Shown: positions 36,801 to 47,091, counted from the stretch's first letter. The stretch is 64,000 bases of DNA from Aeriscardovia sp. (GCA_017538895.1 JAFYHY010000074.1:1-64000), one strand, 5' to 3'. Notes: generated by a model from the sequence alone, not told the origin. Made by a program: numbers and translations.

Positions 36801-37382
36801 TTATCCAACATGGCTTCTGTCTTGAGCGAACTCTCTAGTATTTCGATTGCTAAGCTCAATAACCAAGCTGAAAAAATGGATTCACGAACATCAGTGTCTC
36901 TTGCAGGCGTCATTACCGATGTTGAACGTAAAGTATCAAAATCCGGTAATCCATGGGCAATTGTCACTATTGAAGATCTTGGCTCAAGCATTCAATGCTT
37001 GTTCTTCAGTAAAGCATATAAAGAACATGCTAACGAAATGCATGTGGATGAAATCGTAAAAATCACTGGTACACCAAGCGTTCGAGATGACCAAGTCAGT
37101 TTACGAGCTACCGATATGGAAATACCTCATATCGAAGCAGGTAACGTAACCCCACTAATACTCTCAGTGACCTTATCAGCAATCCAACAAAAAAGTAACG
37201 CCAATCATTTGAAGGCTATCTTAGGAACCTTCCCAGGGTACAGTGAAGTGCGTTTAAGGATTACACAACCAAATAATGTCATAACTGAACTTGTATTAGG
37301 CGATGAATTCCGCGTAACAAAAGATACATCACTCATCGCAGCACTCAAATCCATTTTTGGTGCTCGTTGTATCACTAACTAA
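33816..37382 (+). CDS. dnaE: DNA polymerase III alpha subunit
   Basis: Replicative polymerase of 1188 residues. The N-terminal PHP domain begins 'FVNLHNHTHYSMLDGASK' and keeps metal-type residues in 'AITDHGNMHGAYEL', 'VGSGCPSGA' and 'IATNDAHYVS', so it may still proofread, as established for mycobacterial DnaE1. The palm has 'VGPGRGSSGGAIVTYALG' and 'LPDIDCDFDPDGR' with the catalytic Asp residues. 'GYAFNKSHSACYALISYWTA' lies in the fingers, and an OB fold follows near residues 1000-1080 ('VSLAGVITDVERKVSKSGNP'). A terminator hairpin follows. Confidence 0.97.
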   Translation: MSDEIIVPDSGFVNLHNHTHYSMLDGASKIPDLVQRVKKLGQKAVAITDHGNMHGAYELWSEAVKQDIKPIIGIEAYVTPGTSRFDKTRVYWGTEDQRKDDVSARGEYNHLTMWAENDAGLKNLIKMSSRASLDASTSHPRMDQALFEEYHSGIIVGSGCPSGAIQTHLRLGQFDEALKYAEYLQDVFGKDNFYVELMQHGLSIEERVANDLLKISKILHAPVIATNDAHYVSPEDADAQDSLCCINSGKHLDDPKRFKLDGSGYYIKSAQEMRELFKEIPEAVSNTLEVAERCNIMFDDHEDGAYMPTFDCPEGWDETSLFLKKVQDGLEERYPDGVPEEVSEQADYECGVICQMQFPGYFLVVSDYILWAKKHGIQVGPGRGSSGGAIVTYALGITEIDPLPHGLIFERFLNPERVSLPDIDCDFDPDGRAKVIQYVSDKYGADKVAQCTIYGTIKTKQAIKDAARIMGYEFSMGEKITKALPPGKNGHDISLKDIFDPESKRYAEAREFRELYDDDIDVHRIVDRARGIEGLVRQTGVHACATIMASVPITDISPMMKRSDGTITTVFEYHTCETLGLVKNDFLGLSNLSVIRDTLINIQDNQHQTIEIEKVPIDDKQTYQLLSRGDTLGVFQLDSDGMRSLLRQLKPDNFNDISALIALYRPGPMDMNSHTNYAKRKNGLQEITPINREVAQPLAPVLDETYGLIVYQEQVQSAARILAGYSLGKADVLRRAMGKKKPEVLAQEKIPFFQGMKERGYSEQAAQDVWDIFVPFSGYAFNKSHSACYALISYWTAYLKAHYPVEFMAALLQNEKNNKDKSAIYIAESRKMGIKILPPDVNESVGAYSAVDDVIRFGLGAVRNVGDKVVEEIIKTRQPENGGRYTSFINFIKRVPITALNKRTVESLIKSGAFDSIELNRRALFSIHKIAIDQVVPLRRKEEEGQFDLFADEEDMDDISLGDAEISVPDIDEWDKKTKLNFEREMLGLYVSDHPLSNMASVLSELSSISIAKLNNQAEKMDSRTSVSLAGVITDVERKVSKSGNPWAIVTIEDLGSSIQCLFFSKAYKEHANEMHVDEIVKITGTPSVRDDQVSLRATDMEIPHIEAGNVTPLILSVTLSAIQQKSNANHLKAILGTFPGYSEVRLRITQPNNVITELVLGDEFRVTKDTSLIAALKSIFGARCITN

Positions 37383-37404
37383 GTACCAGTAGGTATATAA
37401 TCTC

Positions 37405-37445
37405 ACTCTGGTTTGGTCTATGATTATCATAGGCTAGACCAGAGT
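37405..37445 (+). terminator. Probable terminator after dnaE
   Basis: ACTCTGGT (37405-37412) pairs with ACCAGAGT (37438-37445), and an inner TATGAT/ATCATA pair closes the hairpin. An alternative inner pairing, TGGTCTA (37414-37420) with TAGACCA (37435-37441), excludes part of the outer one. TTTTT follows at 37453-37457. Confidence 0.6.
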
Positions 37446-37476
37446 AGATAACTTTTTCTAAGAATGATGAGTAATT

Positions 37477-38094
37477 ATGAGTCTCAATACCTTTGATGAT
37501 GATTTTAACGATGATGACATTAATGATGCATTATCTGAATACGTTGATGACTTTAAAGATTTAGACGATGAAGCAAAACAACTTGATGATCTTGAAGACC
37601 TCCGACAAGAAGTCAACAAGAGTGATTCGTTTGCTACACAACTCGATGAAATTCTTGGAGAAAAAGCAAAATCAGCTTTACTCTTATCACCTTTTCAAGA
37701 TGGTAAATTATTAGCTGCCTTTTGTGCAGTTGCAGATATTCAAGCATCCTGCATCAGCAGTAACACCGGATCGGTTGCTTTCCTGAAGGACTGTGATGGT
37801 CAACAGCCAGAAAAATCAGCACAATCCTTAACTGAAATGGTAGCAGGATTATCTGTTATTTTAATTACTAATCGTGCTGATCAACTCTCTGCATATATTT
37901 GGGATGATGGTAAACAAGGGGAGTCCTGCGTACCACCACTCCTCTTTATGCAAGTTGATGATTATGTTGAAGACTATATGATCGGTGCTCTTGATCTCAC
38001 CACACTTGATCAAATTGGCTCACCAATCTACCAATCATCAGACTATACAAAAGAACAAGCCTTCGAAATTATCCAACACTATACAGGATGTTAA
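37477..38094 (+). CDS. Hypothetical acidic protein downstream of dnaE
   Basis: Not recognised. A cytoplasmic protein of 205 residues without membrane segments or signal peptide. Residues 1-50 are extremely acidic and highly charged ('FDDDFNDDDINDALSEYVDD', then 'DLDDEAKQLDDLEDL'), probably helical or disordered. Residues 65-205 look like a small alpha/beta domain ('LLAAFCAVADIQASCISS', 'GLSVILITNRADQLSAYIW'). Its own terminator-bounded location, just after dnaE and before an MFS gene, suggests a single-gene unit. The acidic head could mimic nucleic acid or bind a basic partner; this is only a guess. Confidence 0.75.
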   Translation: MSLNTFDDDFNDDDINDALSEYVDDFKDLDDEAKQLDDLEDLRQEVNKSDSFATQLDEILGEKAKSALLLSPFQDGKLLAAFCAVADIQASCISSNTGSVAFLKDCDGQQPEKSAQSLTEMVAGLSVILITNRADQLSAYIWDDGKQGESCVPPLLFMQVDDYVEDYMIGALDLTTLDQIGSPIYQSSDYTKEQAFEIIQHYTGC

Positions 38095-38220
38095 TCACGC
38101 ATCCCCTAGGCCAGTAACATTATCAAAACAATAATAATCTGATAAATAGTTGTGAGAATACATAAGACAGCTTATATACTATCTCTTATTTAACTTATGA
38201 AAACCTATAACTATATTTGG

Positions 38221-38226
38221 TATAAT
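38221..38226 (+). promoter_or_regulatory. -10 box upstream of the broken MFS gene
   Basis: A perfect TATAAT lies 22 bases before the first ATG at 38248 in an AT-rich 150-base gap. TGAAAA at 38198-38203 is the best, weak, -35 candidate at 17 bases. Confidence 0.4.
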
Positions 38227-38247
38227 TAAAGTGAAGTAAGAGAAAAA

Positions 38248-39679
38248 ATGATAGTGTCACATTTAAGGTATCTCATGAGTCTCACAAAAAATGATTCTTC
38301 AAACCCTGTTTCGATATGGAATCCACGATATAAACGCAATGTTTATCTCTATATGGTAATTTATGGGCTTCTAGGATTTGCAACAGGAGTGACAAATAAT
38401 ACTCTCATATCCTATCTTGATCTCACTGCTAATAAAGTTGTCACAGGCATGGCAATGTATTCAGCATTCAGCTCATTGCTCTTAGCAGTACTACTAGTAT
38501 GGATCAAACACATTGGATACAAGAAAATGCTTCTCCTCGTATCCATTTTATCCGTCTTATCATTACTTGTTTTTAACGTCACTCATACCTTCTGGCTTAT
38601 GGTATTAGCCTACATTATTATGGGCACCGGTCTCAAGTATGTATGATTGCGTTTACCCATTAATGTACTTCGTCTATACTCCACAAGATCGACGTACCAA
38701 ATATTTCACTGCTGTCATGATGATCAACCTCATCACACAAGCAATCATGACTTTCTTCGGTGGCAAAATCGTTGTTGCTGTTTTTGCTCACATGATCCAT
38801 GTCCCATACGCCACTGCTGACACTATGTCCGCTGACACAGAAAAAATAAGCGGAACCATCCTCAGCATGTATGAACAATCATACAAATCTGTTATCTGGA
38901 TCGCTCTCTGCTTCGTAGTAATCGCTTTCATTATTGCACTCTTCTTAAAAGAAAAGAAAGAAGATTATCAAGAAACTGTGGAAGAACGTGCCACCCGTCA
39001 CGCTCAATCACAACAGTTCAAAATAAAAGATCTGATCAACCGTGATGTTGTCTGCTGGATTATCTTCGTCATCCTCAGCGCTTTCGGCGCCGCATTAGTC
39101 ACACCATACTTCCCAATCTTCTTAAGCCATTACTTACACATCGCACGCGGCATGGTATCAACCATCGTATCATTACAAACCCTTGCCATGTTTATCGGAT
39201 ACTTCTTCGCCGATTGGCTTGAAAAGAAACTCGGATCCGTCATTGCCATTGCTGGAGCAGTCATCATTTGCATTCCACTCATGCTTCTCATGCCAAATAT
39301 CAGTCACATCGCCAAAGCAATAAGCATCAGTGTTGCCATGACTGTCGGCGTTATTCTCTTCCTCCGTTCTGGAGTCGCTAACATGACCACTCCAGTAAAA
39401 CAAGCATTCCAAATGTATCTTGTTTCAAAAGACTACCGACCAGCATTCAGCTCATTAATGACAATCCTGACAGCAGCACTCGGCATCATTGAAGGACTTT
39501 TCACAGAATACGTCCTCTTCACAACTCCACAAGGTTATGCCATTGCTTACTACATCGCCTCCGGCTGCTACCTTGTCGCCTCCGTCTTCCTTATCGTTAC
39601 CATGCGCAAGAAATACAACCGTATTACGCAGAATCAACAAACTGAAGACACAACAGAACAAACTGAAAAACAAAACTAA
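38248..39679 (+). pseudogene. MFS transporter split by a frameshift
   Basis: One major-facilitator gene read in two frames. Bases 38248-38646 encode the first about 130 residues (about four membrane segments, ending 'MGTGLKYV' and TGA). Bases 38639-39679 continue in the +1 frame with the remaining about 345 residues, including the family-type loop 'TPQDRRTKYFTAVMM' and eight further hydrophobic segments. The break falls at TATGTATG (38638-38645): removing one TATG copy restores a continuous reading '...GTGLKYDCVYPLMY'. The second part opens with an ATG overlapping the first part's stop region, so reinitiation is possible. Sugar or metabolite transport is likely but unproven. Start ATG 38248 or 38275. 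Confidence is high for the frameshift, lower for loss of function. Confidence 0.85.
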
Positions 39680-39697
39680 ATTACGTATAAAACATGA

Positions 39698-39735
39698 AAA
39701 AATGGGTGAAACCATTAAAGGTCACACCCATTTTT
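39698..39735. terminator. Bidirectional terminator between MFS gene and hrpA
   Basis: AAAAATGGGTG (39698-39708) pairs perfectly with CACCCATTTTT (39725-39735) around a 16-base loop. A-run on one side and T-run on the other make it usable from both strands. Confidence 0.85.
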
Positions 39736-39740
39736 CCAAT

Positions 39741-42700
39741 CTAGATCTTTTTCATTCTCTTAATACTCGGATGCCCCTTAGCACCTAATTCTTGAGCCCA
39801 TAACGATACTCGAAACTCCTCATACATGCATCTCATTGCATCCGCACGAACAAACGCTTGATCACGCAAAGGACCAGCAGGAGATTGATGAGCTGCTTGA
39901 TATGCCTGATCAACAAGCTGGTGCGCCTCTGTATCCTCCCACATCCACCGAGCAGCACGAGCCTTATCGCTAATCGCTTTTTGCAAGCAAAGCCCATCAG
40001 CATGCAGATATCTTGCACCTTCTACAAGCAAAGTAGGCGGCAACTCTTTAATGAAGCGTGGGTACACTAGCGTCAATATATGTGATCGGATTTCTTGTAT
40101 TATGGCTAACAATGATAGTTGAGCAGAATGAGAAAGATGATTTTCTAATTCTCCTTGCTGTTTTAAGAGTGCAACAACATCATGTGTTACCGCATAAACA
40201 GTATCCTCATATATATCTCTTAATGCTGCACATTGTTCCATTAACTGTTCATCAGTTTTTATTAATGAGATTGATGGTAAGAGTCGTTTCACTGCGGCAT
40301 ATTGCATGTCGGTAGTAAGATCATTAGTTGATTTATATGGTGCAGATGCGAGGAGAAGTGCTTCTGTTCCTAACCATCGAGAACTAATACGTTCATTAGG
40401 TAAATGGAGAATTTTAAAAGCAGCATCCCATAACATATCTTGCCGTAGTTGTGTTGTTGCTCCTGCTGTATTAAGGATCGTCACGCCTTTAACTGTTTTG
40501 CCTTGACGTATTGCCTCTTGTGCTGCTAATCCTATAGCGTGATGGGAAGCAATAGTAGCCTGATCTTTTAGTTTTTGTTGTAGGTCATGCAAAGAAGATC
40601 CTGTGGCGATTACTTTTGGTTTCAGGTGTTGAAGATCAATATTTTGAAGTTTTTTCTGTTGATGTTGTGGGAGAGAGAGTCGTGGTGTTTCCTCGATTGA
40701 ATAAAAAACTGTTAAGTAGTGAGGAAGATGTTTCAATTGCTCTGCAGTGAATACTGTTGGATCAAGTTGAAGTCCTTTACATGCAGCAATAGCAGAAGAA
40801 AAAATGTCAAAGAATGAGGTGTATGACGGGTTGATTGTATCGTTTTCTCCGGTACCTAAGACAACATGTTGATTGAACCATGTATTAATTTCATCAGCTG
40901 TTGTTGATGCTGGAACTAATTGTACGCGAAGTTGTTTCGGTAATATTTTAATGAGACCAATGATGTAATCTCGGCGGAAGCCTGGAACAAGCCATGTAAA
41001 CGGAGTGTCTGATATATGTTCTAAGTATTCCAGAGGAATATGTATGGTGATGCCATCATCTTGTTGGCCTGGTTGATAACGATACGTTACTTTTACTGTT
41101 ACTGTACGATGCGTATCTGTAGTAACGTGTATTTCGTCTGGATATTGTGTGTTATCAGTGAGATTGATGGTATCAATGCGTTCTACATATTGTTGTGGAT
41201 TGAAATCACAATAATGAGGATTCTTGGTTCGTTTGTTTTTCCACCATTTTGCTAAATCAGCTATTGAGGTAATTTCTTGTGGAAGAACTGTATCATAGAA
41301 TTTGAATAGATCATCATCATTGACTGTATCGATAACATGACGTTGTTTCTCAATATCAGCTTGGTATGATTCAACAATATTGCGATTCTGTTTAATGAAG
41401 GTATCGCCAGGGAAATGGTGGTTAATTTGTCCTTCCACTAATCCTGATCGAATAAGAAAAGCGCGTGCTTCTCTAGGGTTAACTTTTTTCCATTGGACTG
41501 TTTTTTGTGAGACGACTGGTAATCCATAAAACAGTACTGTGGCTTGTGCGATCGCTGCCCCGTGAGTGATTGACCAATGAGGAGCAGAATACACTGTTTT
41601 AGTGAGATCTCGTCCTAAAGACATAACCCACGTTGGATCAATTTCCGCCACCATATGTGCCCATAATCGTGATGTTTCAACCAATGTACTTGACATAATC
41701 CATTGTGGAGTGGTGGATGCAACAGTCGAGGAAGGGAAAATTGCAAACCGCGTATTATGCGTACCTTGATAATTATTCTTTGATTGTTTCTTTGCACGTC
41801 GTAAAGCACGAAGACGAGCAGGACCATGCAAGGATGAGAAGTCAGACGCTTTTGGTTCTTCAATCAGTTGCATTCCTAAATTCGATAAGAAGCCAGATAA
41901 CAGAGCATAGTGAATCGCATGAGCATCCCAAACACAACATAAACTGTGTGCTGCCTGCTGATCTAAGGGGAGACAACGAATCTCCTCAGCTACACCTTCT
42001 TTAGGTAATGGATCAGTGACCTTAAAATGCAAGATATCGCATATCTGCACAAGCTGATTATATAAATCACGCCATTGACGAATATGCAAAAAATTCAAAT
42101 ATTCTTTTTCGCAACGCTTACGCAGAGCAGAATTACTTGGCTGATCATCAGCAATAAACAGTGAATACCATAAATTCAGAATGGTCAAAAAATCGCTTGT
42201 TTGATCCGCAAAACGTTTATGAATACGTTCCGCATCATCACGCTTTTCTAATGGTCGTTCACGTGGATCAGCAATACTTAAAAAGGCGACAATGATTAAT
42301 ATTTGAGAAACAACATCAGATGTAAATGACTGATGCGCCGTGACAATTACACGACTCAAGCGTTCATCAACAGGGAAATACGCAATTTGACGTCCTATTT
42401 TTGTTAACGATAAAGACCTCTGTTGCTGGCGAATTGCACCTAATTCCTTTAGTTCTGTAATACCAGCAGAAATTGCGCTCATATTCGGAGAATCAATAAA
42501 ACCAAACCCAGTAATATCAGAGACTGTATGCGCAATACCAGTAGCAAGCATATGAAGAATAACTGATCCCAGTGAGGTTCTCAGAATTTCTGGTTCTGTA
42601 AACCGTTCACGAGACAAATAGTCTTCTTCAGAATATAAACGGATTGCAATACCATCAGCAACACGACCTGTTCGACCAGATCGTTGATCAGCACTCGCTT

Positions 42701-43739
42701 GTGAGATAGGTTCGATTGGTAGTCGTTGGACTTTTGCTGTTTTGGAATAGCGTGAGATACGTGCCATTCCTGGGTCGACGACGTAGCGTATTCCTGGAAC
42801 GGTTAATGAGGTTTCTGCGATATTTGTTGCGATGATGATTCGCTGTTGGATATGTGTTTCAAAAATTCGATGTTGTTCTGCGTTGGATAGTCGTGCAAAT
42901 AGGGTGAGGATTTCGACAGATTGTGATGGACGTAATGAGTGTCGTATGGCTGTTTCAAAGTCTTTAATGTCTTTTTCACCTGAGGCAAAGATAAGGATAT
43001 CACGGTCGCCTTCTACATGTTTTGATACGGTAAGGAATTCTTGGACAGCTCGTGCTACTTGTATTGCTGAATCATTGGATGAATATTCTCCGTCTTGATC
43101 TGGGATAGTGACTGGGCATAATGCTGGTGCTGATCCTGCTGGCTCATAGAGGATTTGTACGGGGAAGGTGCGTCCGGATACTTCGATAACTGGGACAGTT
43201 GAGTGAGTGATGTTTTGGAAGTGTTCTTGGAATTTCTCAGAATCGATGGTTGCTGAGGTGATAATGAGTTTGAGGTCTGGTCGTTGTGGGAGGAGTGCGC
43301 TGAGGTATCCGAGGAGGAAATCAATATTGAGACTTCGTTCGTGTGCTTCATCGATGATGATGGTGTCGTATCTCATTAAGAGTGGGTCTTGTTGGATTTG
43401 TGTGAGGAGAATACCGTCTGTGACGACTTTAAGCCGGGTATGATCTGCGCTTTTATCGATGAATCGGATTTGGTATCCGATCTCTTTACCAAGTGTTGTT
43501 TCTGTTTCTTGGCACAACCGTTCGGCTACAGTTCTTGCGGCGAGACGTCGTGGTTGTGTATGAACGATCTGTTTACCATGGCATCCACGTCCTATTTCTA
43601 AGAGCATTTTTGGAATTTGTGTTGTTTTTCCTGATCCTGTTTGACCAGAAATGATCACAACTTGCGATTCATGTATGGCAGTCAGAATACGATCTTTAGC
43701 TGCTGAAATAGGAAGATGAGAAGGATATGTAAATTTCAT
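39741..43739 (-). CDS. hrpA: ATP-dependent RNA helicase HrpA
   Basis: DEAH-box helicase of 1332 residues, the usual long HrpA size. Motif I 'IISGQTGSGKTTQIPKMLLE', motif II 'DEAHERS', motif III 'ITSATID', motif V 'IATNIAETSLTVPGI' and motif VI 'QRSGRTGR' lie in the first about 380 residues. Winged-helix and ratchet domains follow, then an OB fold and the long C-terminal HrpA-specific domain (DUF3418-like, 'VARW'-type ending 'ELGAKGHPSIKRMKK'). HrpA rescues stalled ribosomes in E. coli. Its ATG overlaps the stop of the upstream methyltransferase gene by one base (TAATG), so translation is coupled. Confidence 0.94.
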   Translation of the reverse strand: MKFTYPSHLPISAAKDRILTAIHESQVVIISGQTGSGKTTQIPKMLLEIGRGCHGKQIVHTQPRRLAARTVAERLCQETETTLGKEIGYQIRFIDKSADHTRLKVVTDGILLTQIQQDPLLMRYDTIIIDEAHERSLNIDFLLGYLSALLPQRPDLKLIITSATIDSEKFQEHFQNITHSTVPVIEVSGRTFPVQILYEPAGSAPALCPVTIPDQDGEYSSNDSAIQVARAVQEFLTVSKHVEGDRDILIFASGEKDIKDFETAIRHSLRPSQSVEILTLFARLSNAEQHRIFETHIQQRIIIATNIAETSLTVPGIRYVVDPGMARISRYSKTAKVQRLPIEPISQASADQRSGRTGRVADGIAIRLYSEEDYLSRERFTEPEILRTSLGSVILHMLATGIAHTVSDITGFGFIDSPNMSAISAGITELKELGAIRQQQRSLSLTKIGRQIAYFPVDERLSRVIVTAHQSFTSDVVSQILIIVAFLSIADPRERPLEKRDDAERIHKRFADQTSDFLTILNLWYSLFIADDQPSNSALRKRCEKEYLNFLHIRQWRDLYNQLVQICDILHFKVTDPLPKEGVAEEIRCLPLDQQAAHSLCCVWDAHAIHYALLSGFLSNLGMQLIEEPKASDFSSLHGPARLRALRRAKKQSKNNYQGTHNTRFAIFPSSTVASTTPQWIMSSTLVETSRLWAHMVAEIDPTWVMSLGRDLTKTVYSAPHWSITHGAAIAQATVLFYGLPVVSQKTVQWKKVNPREARAFLIRSGLVEGQINHHFPGDTFIKQNRNIVESYQADIEKQRHVIDTVNDDDLFKFYDTVLPQEITSIADLAKWWKNKRTKNPHYCDFNPQQYVERIDTINLTDNTQYPDEIHVTTDTHRTVTVKVTYRYQPGQQDDGITIHIPLEYLEHISDTPFTWLVPGFRRDYIIGLIKILPKQLRVQLVPASTTADEINTWFNQHVVLGTGENDTINPSYTSFFDIFSSAIAACKGLQLDPTVFTAEQLKHLPHYLTVFYSIEETPRLSLPQHQQKKLQNIDLQHLKPKVIATGSSLHDLQQKLKDQATIASHHAIGLAAQEAIRQGKTVKGVTILNTAGATTQLRQDMLWDAAFKILHLPNERISSRWLGTEALLLASAPYKSTNDLTTDMQYAAVKRLLPSISLIKTDEQLMEQCAALRDIYEDTVYAVTHDVVALLKQQGELENHLSHSAQLSLLAIIQEIRSHILTLVYPRFIKELPPTLLVEGARYLHADGLCLQKAISDKARAARWMWEDTEAHQLVDQAYQAAHQSPAGPLRDQAFVRADAMRCMYEEFRVSLWAQELGAKGHPSIKRMKKI

Positions 43740-44380
43740 TATTTCTTTCGTTGGACAAGAATAAGTCGATAGCCTTTAGAACTTGCATACTTAGACGCTA
43801 TGAGATCAGACAGCGTGTTATTGATCCAGGTGATGAGTGAATCAGATCCCAAATTTTTTTGTACGACTAAGTAAGCGATTCCATTGGCTGACAGACGCGA
43901 TAAATACTGTTCGAGTAATTCATGGAGAGCATTTTTCCCAATGCGGATTGGTGGGTTGGACCAAATCAGGTCGAAGGAAATGTCTTCTGGTAATTGGTCA
44001 GCAGTGACCGCATGAATGTTAGTGAGATGGTATTGTATTGCATTCTCTTGCGTGAGTTGAATAGCACGTTCGTTGACGTCTAAAGCCCAGATTGTTGATT
44101 GTGGAGATTCAAAACCTAAGGTGATTGCAATTGGCCCCCATCCGCATCCAAGATCAAGGAAGGTACCTTGTTCTGGTGGAGTTGGTGTTTGTTTGAGTAA
44201 TACAGAGGTACCTAAATCAAGCTTATTCATCGAAAAAACACCGAGTGATGTTTCTAAATCAAGTTCCCGTCCGCGAGCAGTAATATGAATGCGTTTACGT
44301 TTATCAGGAACTGTTGGATTAGCAACAAAATATTGTTCTCCAGCTTGTGTAGATGGGTCAGATTGTGGGGGTTCTCCCAT
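43739..44380 (-). CDS. Class I SAM methyltransferase, RsmC-like
   Basis: Probable 16S rRNA guanine-N2 methyltransferase, 213 residues. The start is taken at the internal ATG (44380) preceded by AGGAG at 9 bases; a start at 44410 has no ribosome site. 'FLDLGCGWGPIAITLG' binds SAM, 'ALDVNERAIQLT' gives the acidic ribose contact, and 'DLIWSNPPIRIGK' is the catalytic NPP[I/Y] motif for amino-group methylation. It is only the C-terminal half of E. coli RsmC, the single-domain form common in Gram-positives. Coupled to hrpA downstream; both act on ribosomes. Confidence 0.88.
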   Translation of the reverse strand: MGEPPQSDPSTQAGEQYFVANPTVPDKRKRIHITARGRELDLETSLGVFSMNKLDLGTSVLLKQTPTPPEQGTFLDLGCGWGPIAITLGFESPQSTIWALDVNERAIQLTQENAIQYHLTNIHAVTADQLPEDISFDLIWSNPPIRIGKNALHELLEQYLSRLSANGIAYLVVQKNLGSDSLITWINNTLSDLIASKYASSKGYRLILVQRKK

Positions 44381-44478
44381 ACTATTTTCTCCTACGTGTG
44401 TATGAGGCATTTTTCTATGAATATATCAATAATATAATTCTATAAAATTGAGGTGGATGATAAGAGAAAAAGAATGCT

Positions 44479-46014
44479 TTGAAAAGTTTCTCTCTATTCG
44501 CCAGTGGAGGAGATTCTTCACTATCTTCTAAGATAGTTGTTATGGCTGATGAAGAAGAGTATGAAGAGAATCCACGCTCAATTTTTGCAGTACAGAGTCA
44601 TTTATTGAACAATCCTGAACAGGAACTATTTGGTACAGATCATTCGCAAGAATTATGGGATGAGCGTGAAACACATAATGCGCTTCGACATGTTTCGCAT
44701 TTATCAGGATCATCTGAAAATGGTCATAAGACAGGAACAGAACGAACGATCCTTATTGGTGTATATTCAACGTATACAAGTTCTTTATTATCGGCAGAAG
44801 AATCGTTGCGAGAATTAGCAGCATTGGTTCAAACGGATGGTGCTGTTGTCTGTGATGGTATTCTTCAACAACGTACTCAACCTGATGCGCTTACCTATTT
44901 TGGTTCTGGTAAGGCAAAAGAGCTTGCTAGTCTTGTTGCAGCTCATGATATTGATACTATTGTTGTGAATGCTGAAATTACCCCAGCACAACGAAAAAAT
45001 CTTGAGGATATTACCCATGTGAAGGTTATTGATCGTACCGCGATTATCCTTGATATTTTTGCACAGAATGCTTCTAGCCGCGAAGGAAAAGCACAGGCTG
45101 AATTAGCTCAGTTAGAATATACGTTGCCACGATTGCAAGATTTACAACGATCATTAAGCCGACAGGGTGGAGGAACCTCTGCTCAAAATGGTGGCATTGG
45201 TAGCCGTGGTCCAGGAGAAACCAGATTAGAGCTTGATCGACGTATTATTCATAATCGTATTAATAAATTAAAAAAAGATATTAAAATGATGGAATTGACT
45301 CGTCAGACTAAACGAAATCGACGAGAAAAAAATAATATTCCTGTTGTAGCACTTATTGGTTATACGAATGCTGGAAAATCAAGTTTATTGAATACCTTAA
45401 CGCATGCTGATGAGCTAATTGGTAATGCGTTGTTTGCCACATTGGATACTGCAGTACGTCAAGCGATAACGAGTACAGGACGATTATTCACTATTGTTGA
45501 TACCGTCGGTTTTATTCAGGATCTTCCAACACAGTTGATTGAATCGTTTAAATCGACATTAGAAGAAATGCTGTGTGCTGATACTCTTGTGTATGTTGTT
45601 GATATATCTAGTTCTACCTATTTATCTCAGTTAGAGACCGTTCAATCCGTGGTGCATAGCCTTGATATGACAGTTTCCGAAGAGAAAACGCTGCTCGTTT
45701 TTACGAAAATTGATCTTATTCCAGAGGATCAATTGCACCGATTACAGTACCAATATCCTCATGCTTTGTTTATTTCAACGAAAAAGAATATTGGTATCGC
45801 TGAACTACAAACAGCTCTTGAGAAGTCTTTACCGTGTCCTTCTCATCATTATGAGGGCACTATTGATTATCATGACGGTAATCTTATTCCTAAAATTCAG
45901 AAAACTGGCGTCTTACACAGTGTTTCCTATACGTATGATGGCATTAAAATTAATGCGGATGTTGATGATCAATTGTATGAACACATTCAGTTGGCACAGT
46001 GTAACGATAAGTAA
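44479..46014 (+). CDS. hflX: GTPase HflX
   Basis: Ribosome-binding GTPase of up to 511 residues, involved in splitting stalled or heat-damaged ribosomes. The N-terminal HflX domain includes 'LTYFGSGKAKELASLV' and 'VVNAEITPAQRKNLED', with the linker signature 'GSRGPGETRLELDRR'. GTPase motifs are G1 'GYTNAGKSSLLN', G3 'DTVGFIQDLPTQLIESF' and G4 'FTKIDLI'. The start is uncertain: TTG at 44479 has no good ribosome site, and ATG at 44542 is preceded directly by an 8-bp hairpin (44520-44537). It is divergent from the RsmC-like/hrpA pair across 98 bases. ldh follows. Confidence 0.93.
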   Translation: MKSFSLFASGGDSSLSSKIVVMADEEEYEENPRSIFAVQSHLLNNPEQELFGTDHSQELWDERETHNALRHVSHLSGSSENGHKTGTERTILIGVYSTYTSSLLSAEESLRELAALVQTDGAVVCDGILQQRTQPDALTYFGSGKAKELASLVAAHDIDTIVVNAEITPAQRKNLEDITHVKVIDRTAIILDIFAQNASSREGKAQAELAQLEYTLPRLQDLQRSLSRQGGGTSAQNGGIGSRGPGETRLELDRRIIHNRINKLKKDIKMMELTRQTKRNRREKNNIPVVALIGYTNAGKSSLLNTLTHADELIGNALFATLDTAVRQAITSTGRLFTIVDTVGFIQDLPTQLIESFKSTLEEMLCADTLVYVVDISSSTYLSQLETVQSVVHSLDMTVSEEKTLLVFTKIDLIPEDQLHRLQYQYPHALFISTKKNIGIAELQTALEKSLPCPSHHYEGTIDYHDGNLIPKIQKTGVLHSVSYTYDGIKINADVDDQLYEHIQLAQCNDK

Positions 46015-46035
46015 CAATTGCTTATTTTCTAGTAA

Positions 46036-47037
<1,002 letters not shown>

Positions 47038-47051
47038 AAACAATCAGTAAC

Positions 47052-47091
47052 CCATACTGTGGGAAATCACCAATCATTTCCCACAGTATGG
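47052..47091 (+). terminator. Terminator after ldh
   Basis: Perfect 16-bp arms (47052-47067, 47076-47091) with an 8-base loop, 15 bases after the ldh stop. The following bases are A-rich, not T-rich. It ends 12 bases before the mvk start, so the mvk transcript must begin inside or after it. Confidence 0.75.

Noticed and set aside
38630-38650. Programmed ribosomal frameshift in the MFS gene
   Set aside because: No slippery site or downstream pseudoknot is evident, and a simple TATG duplication explains the break better.
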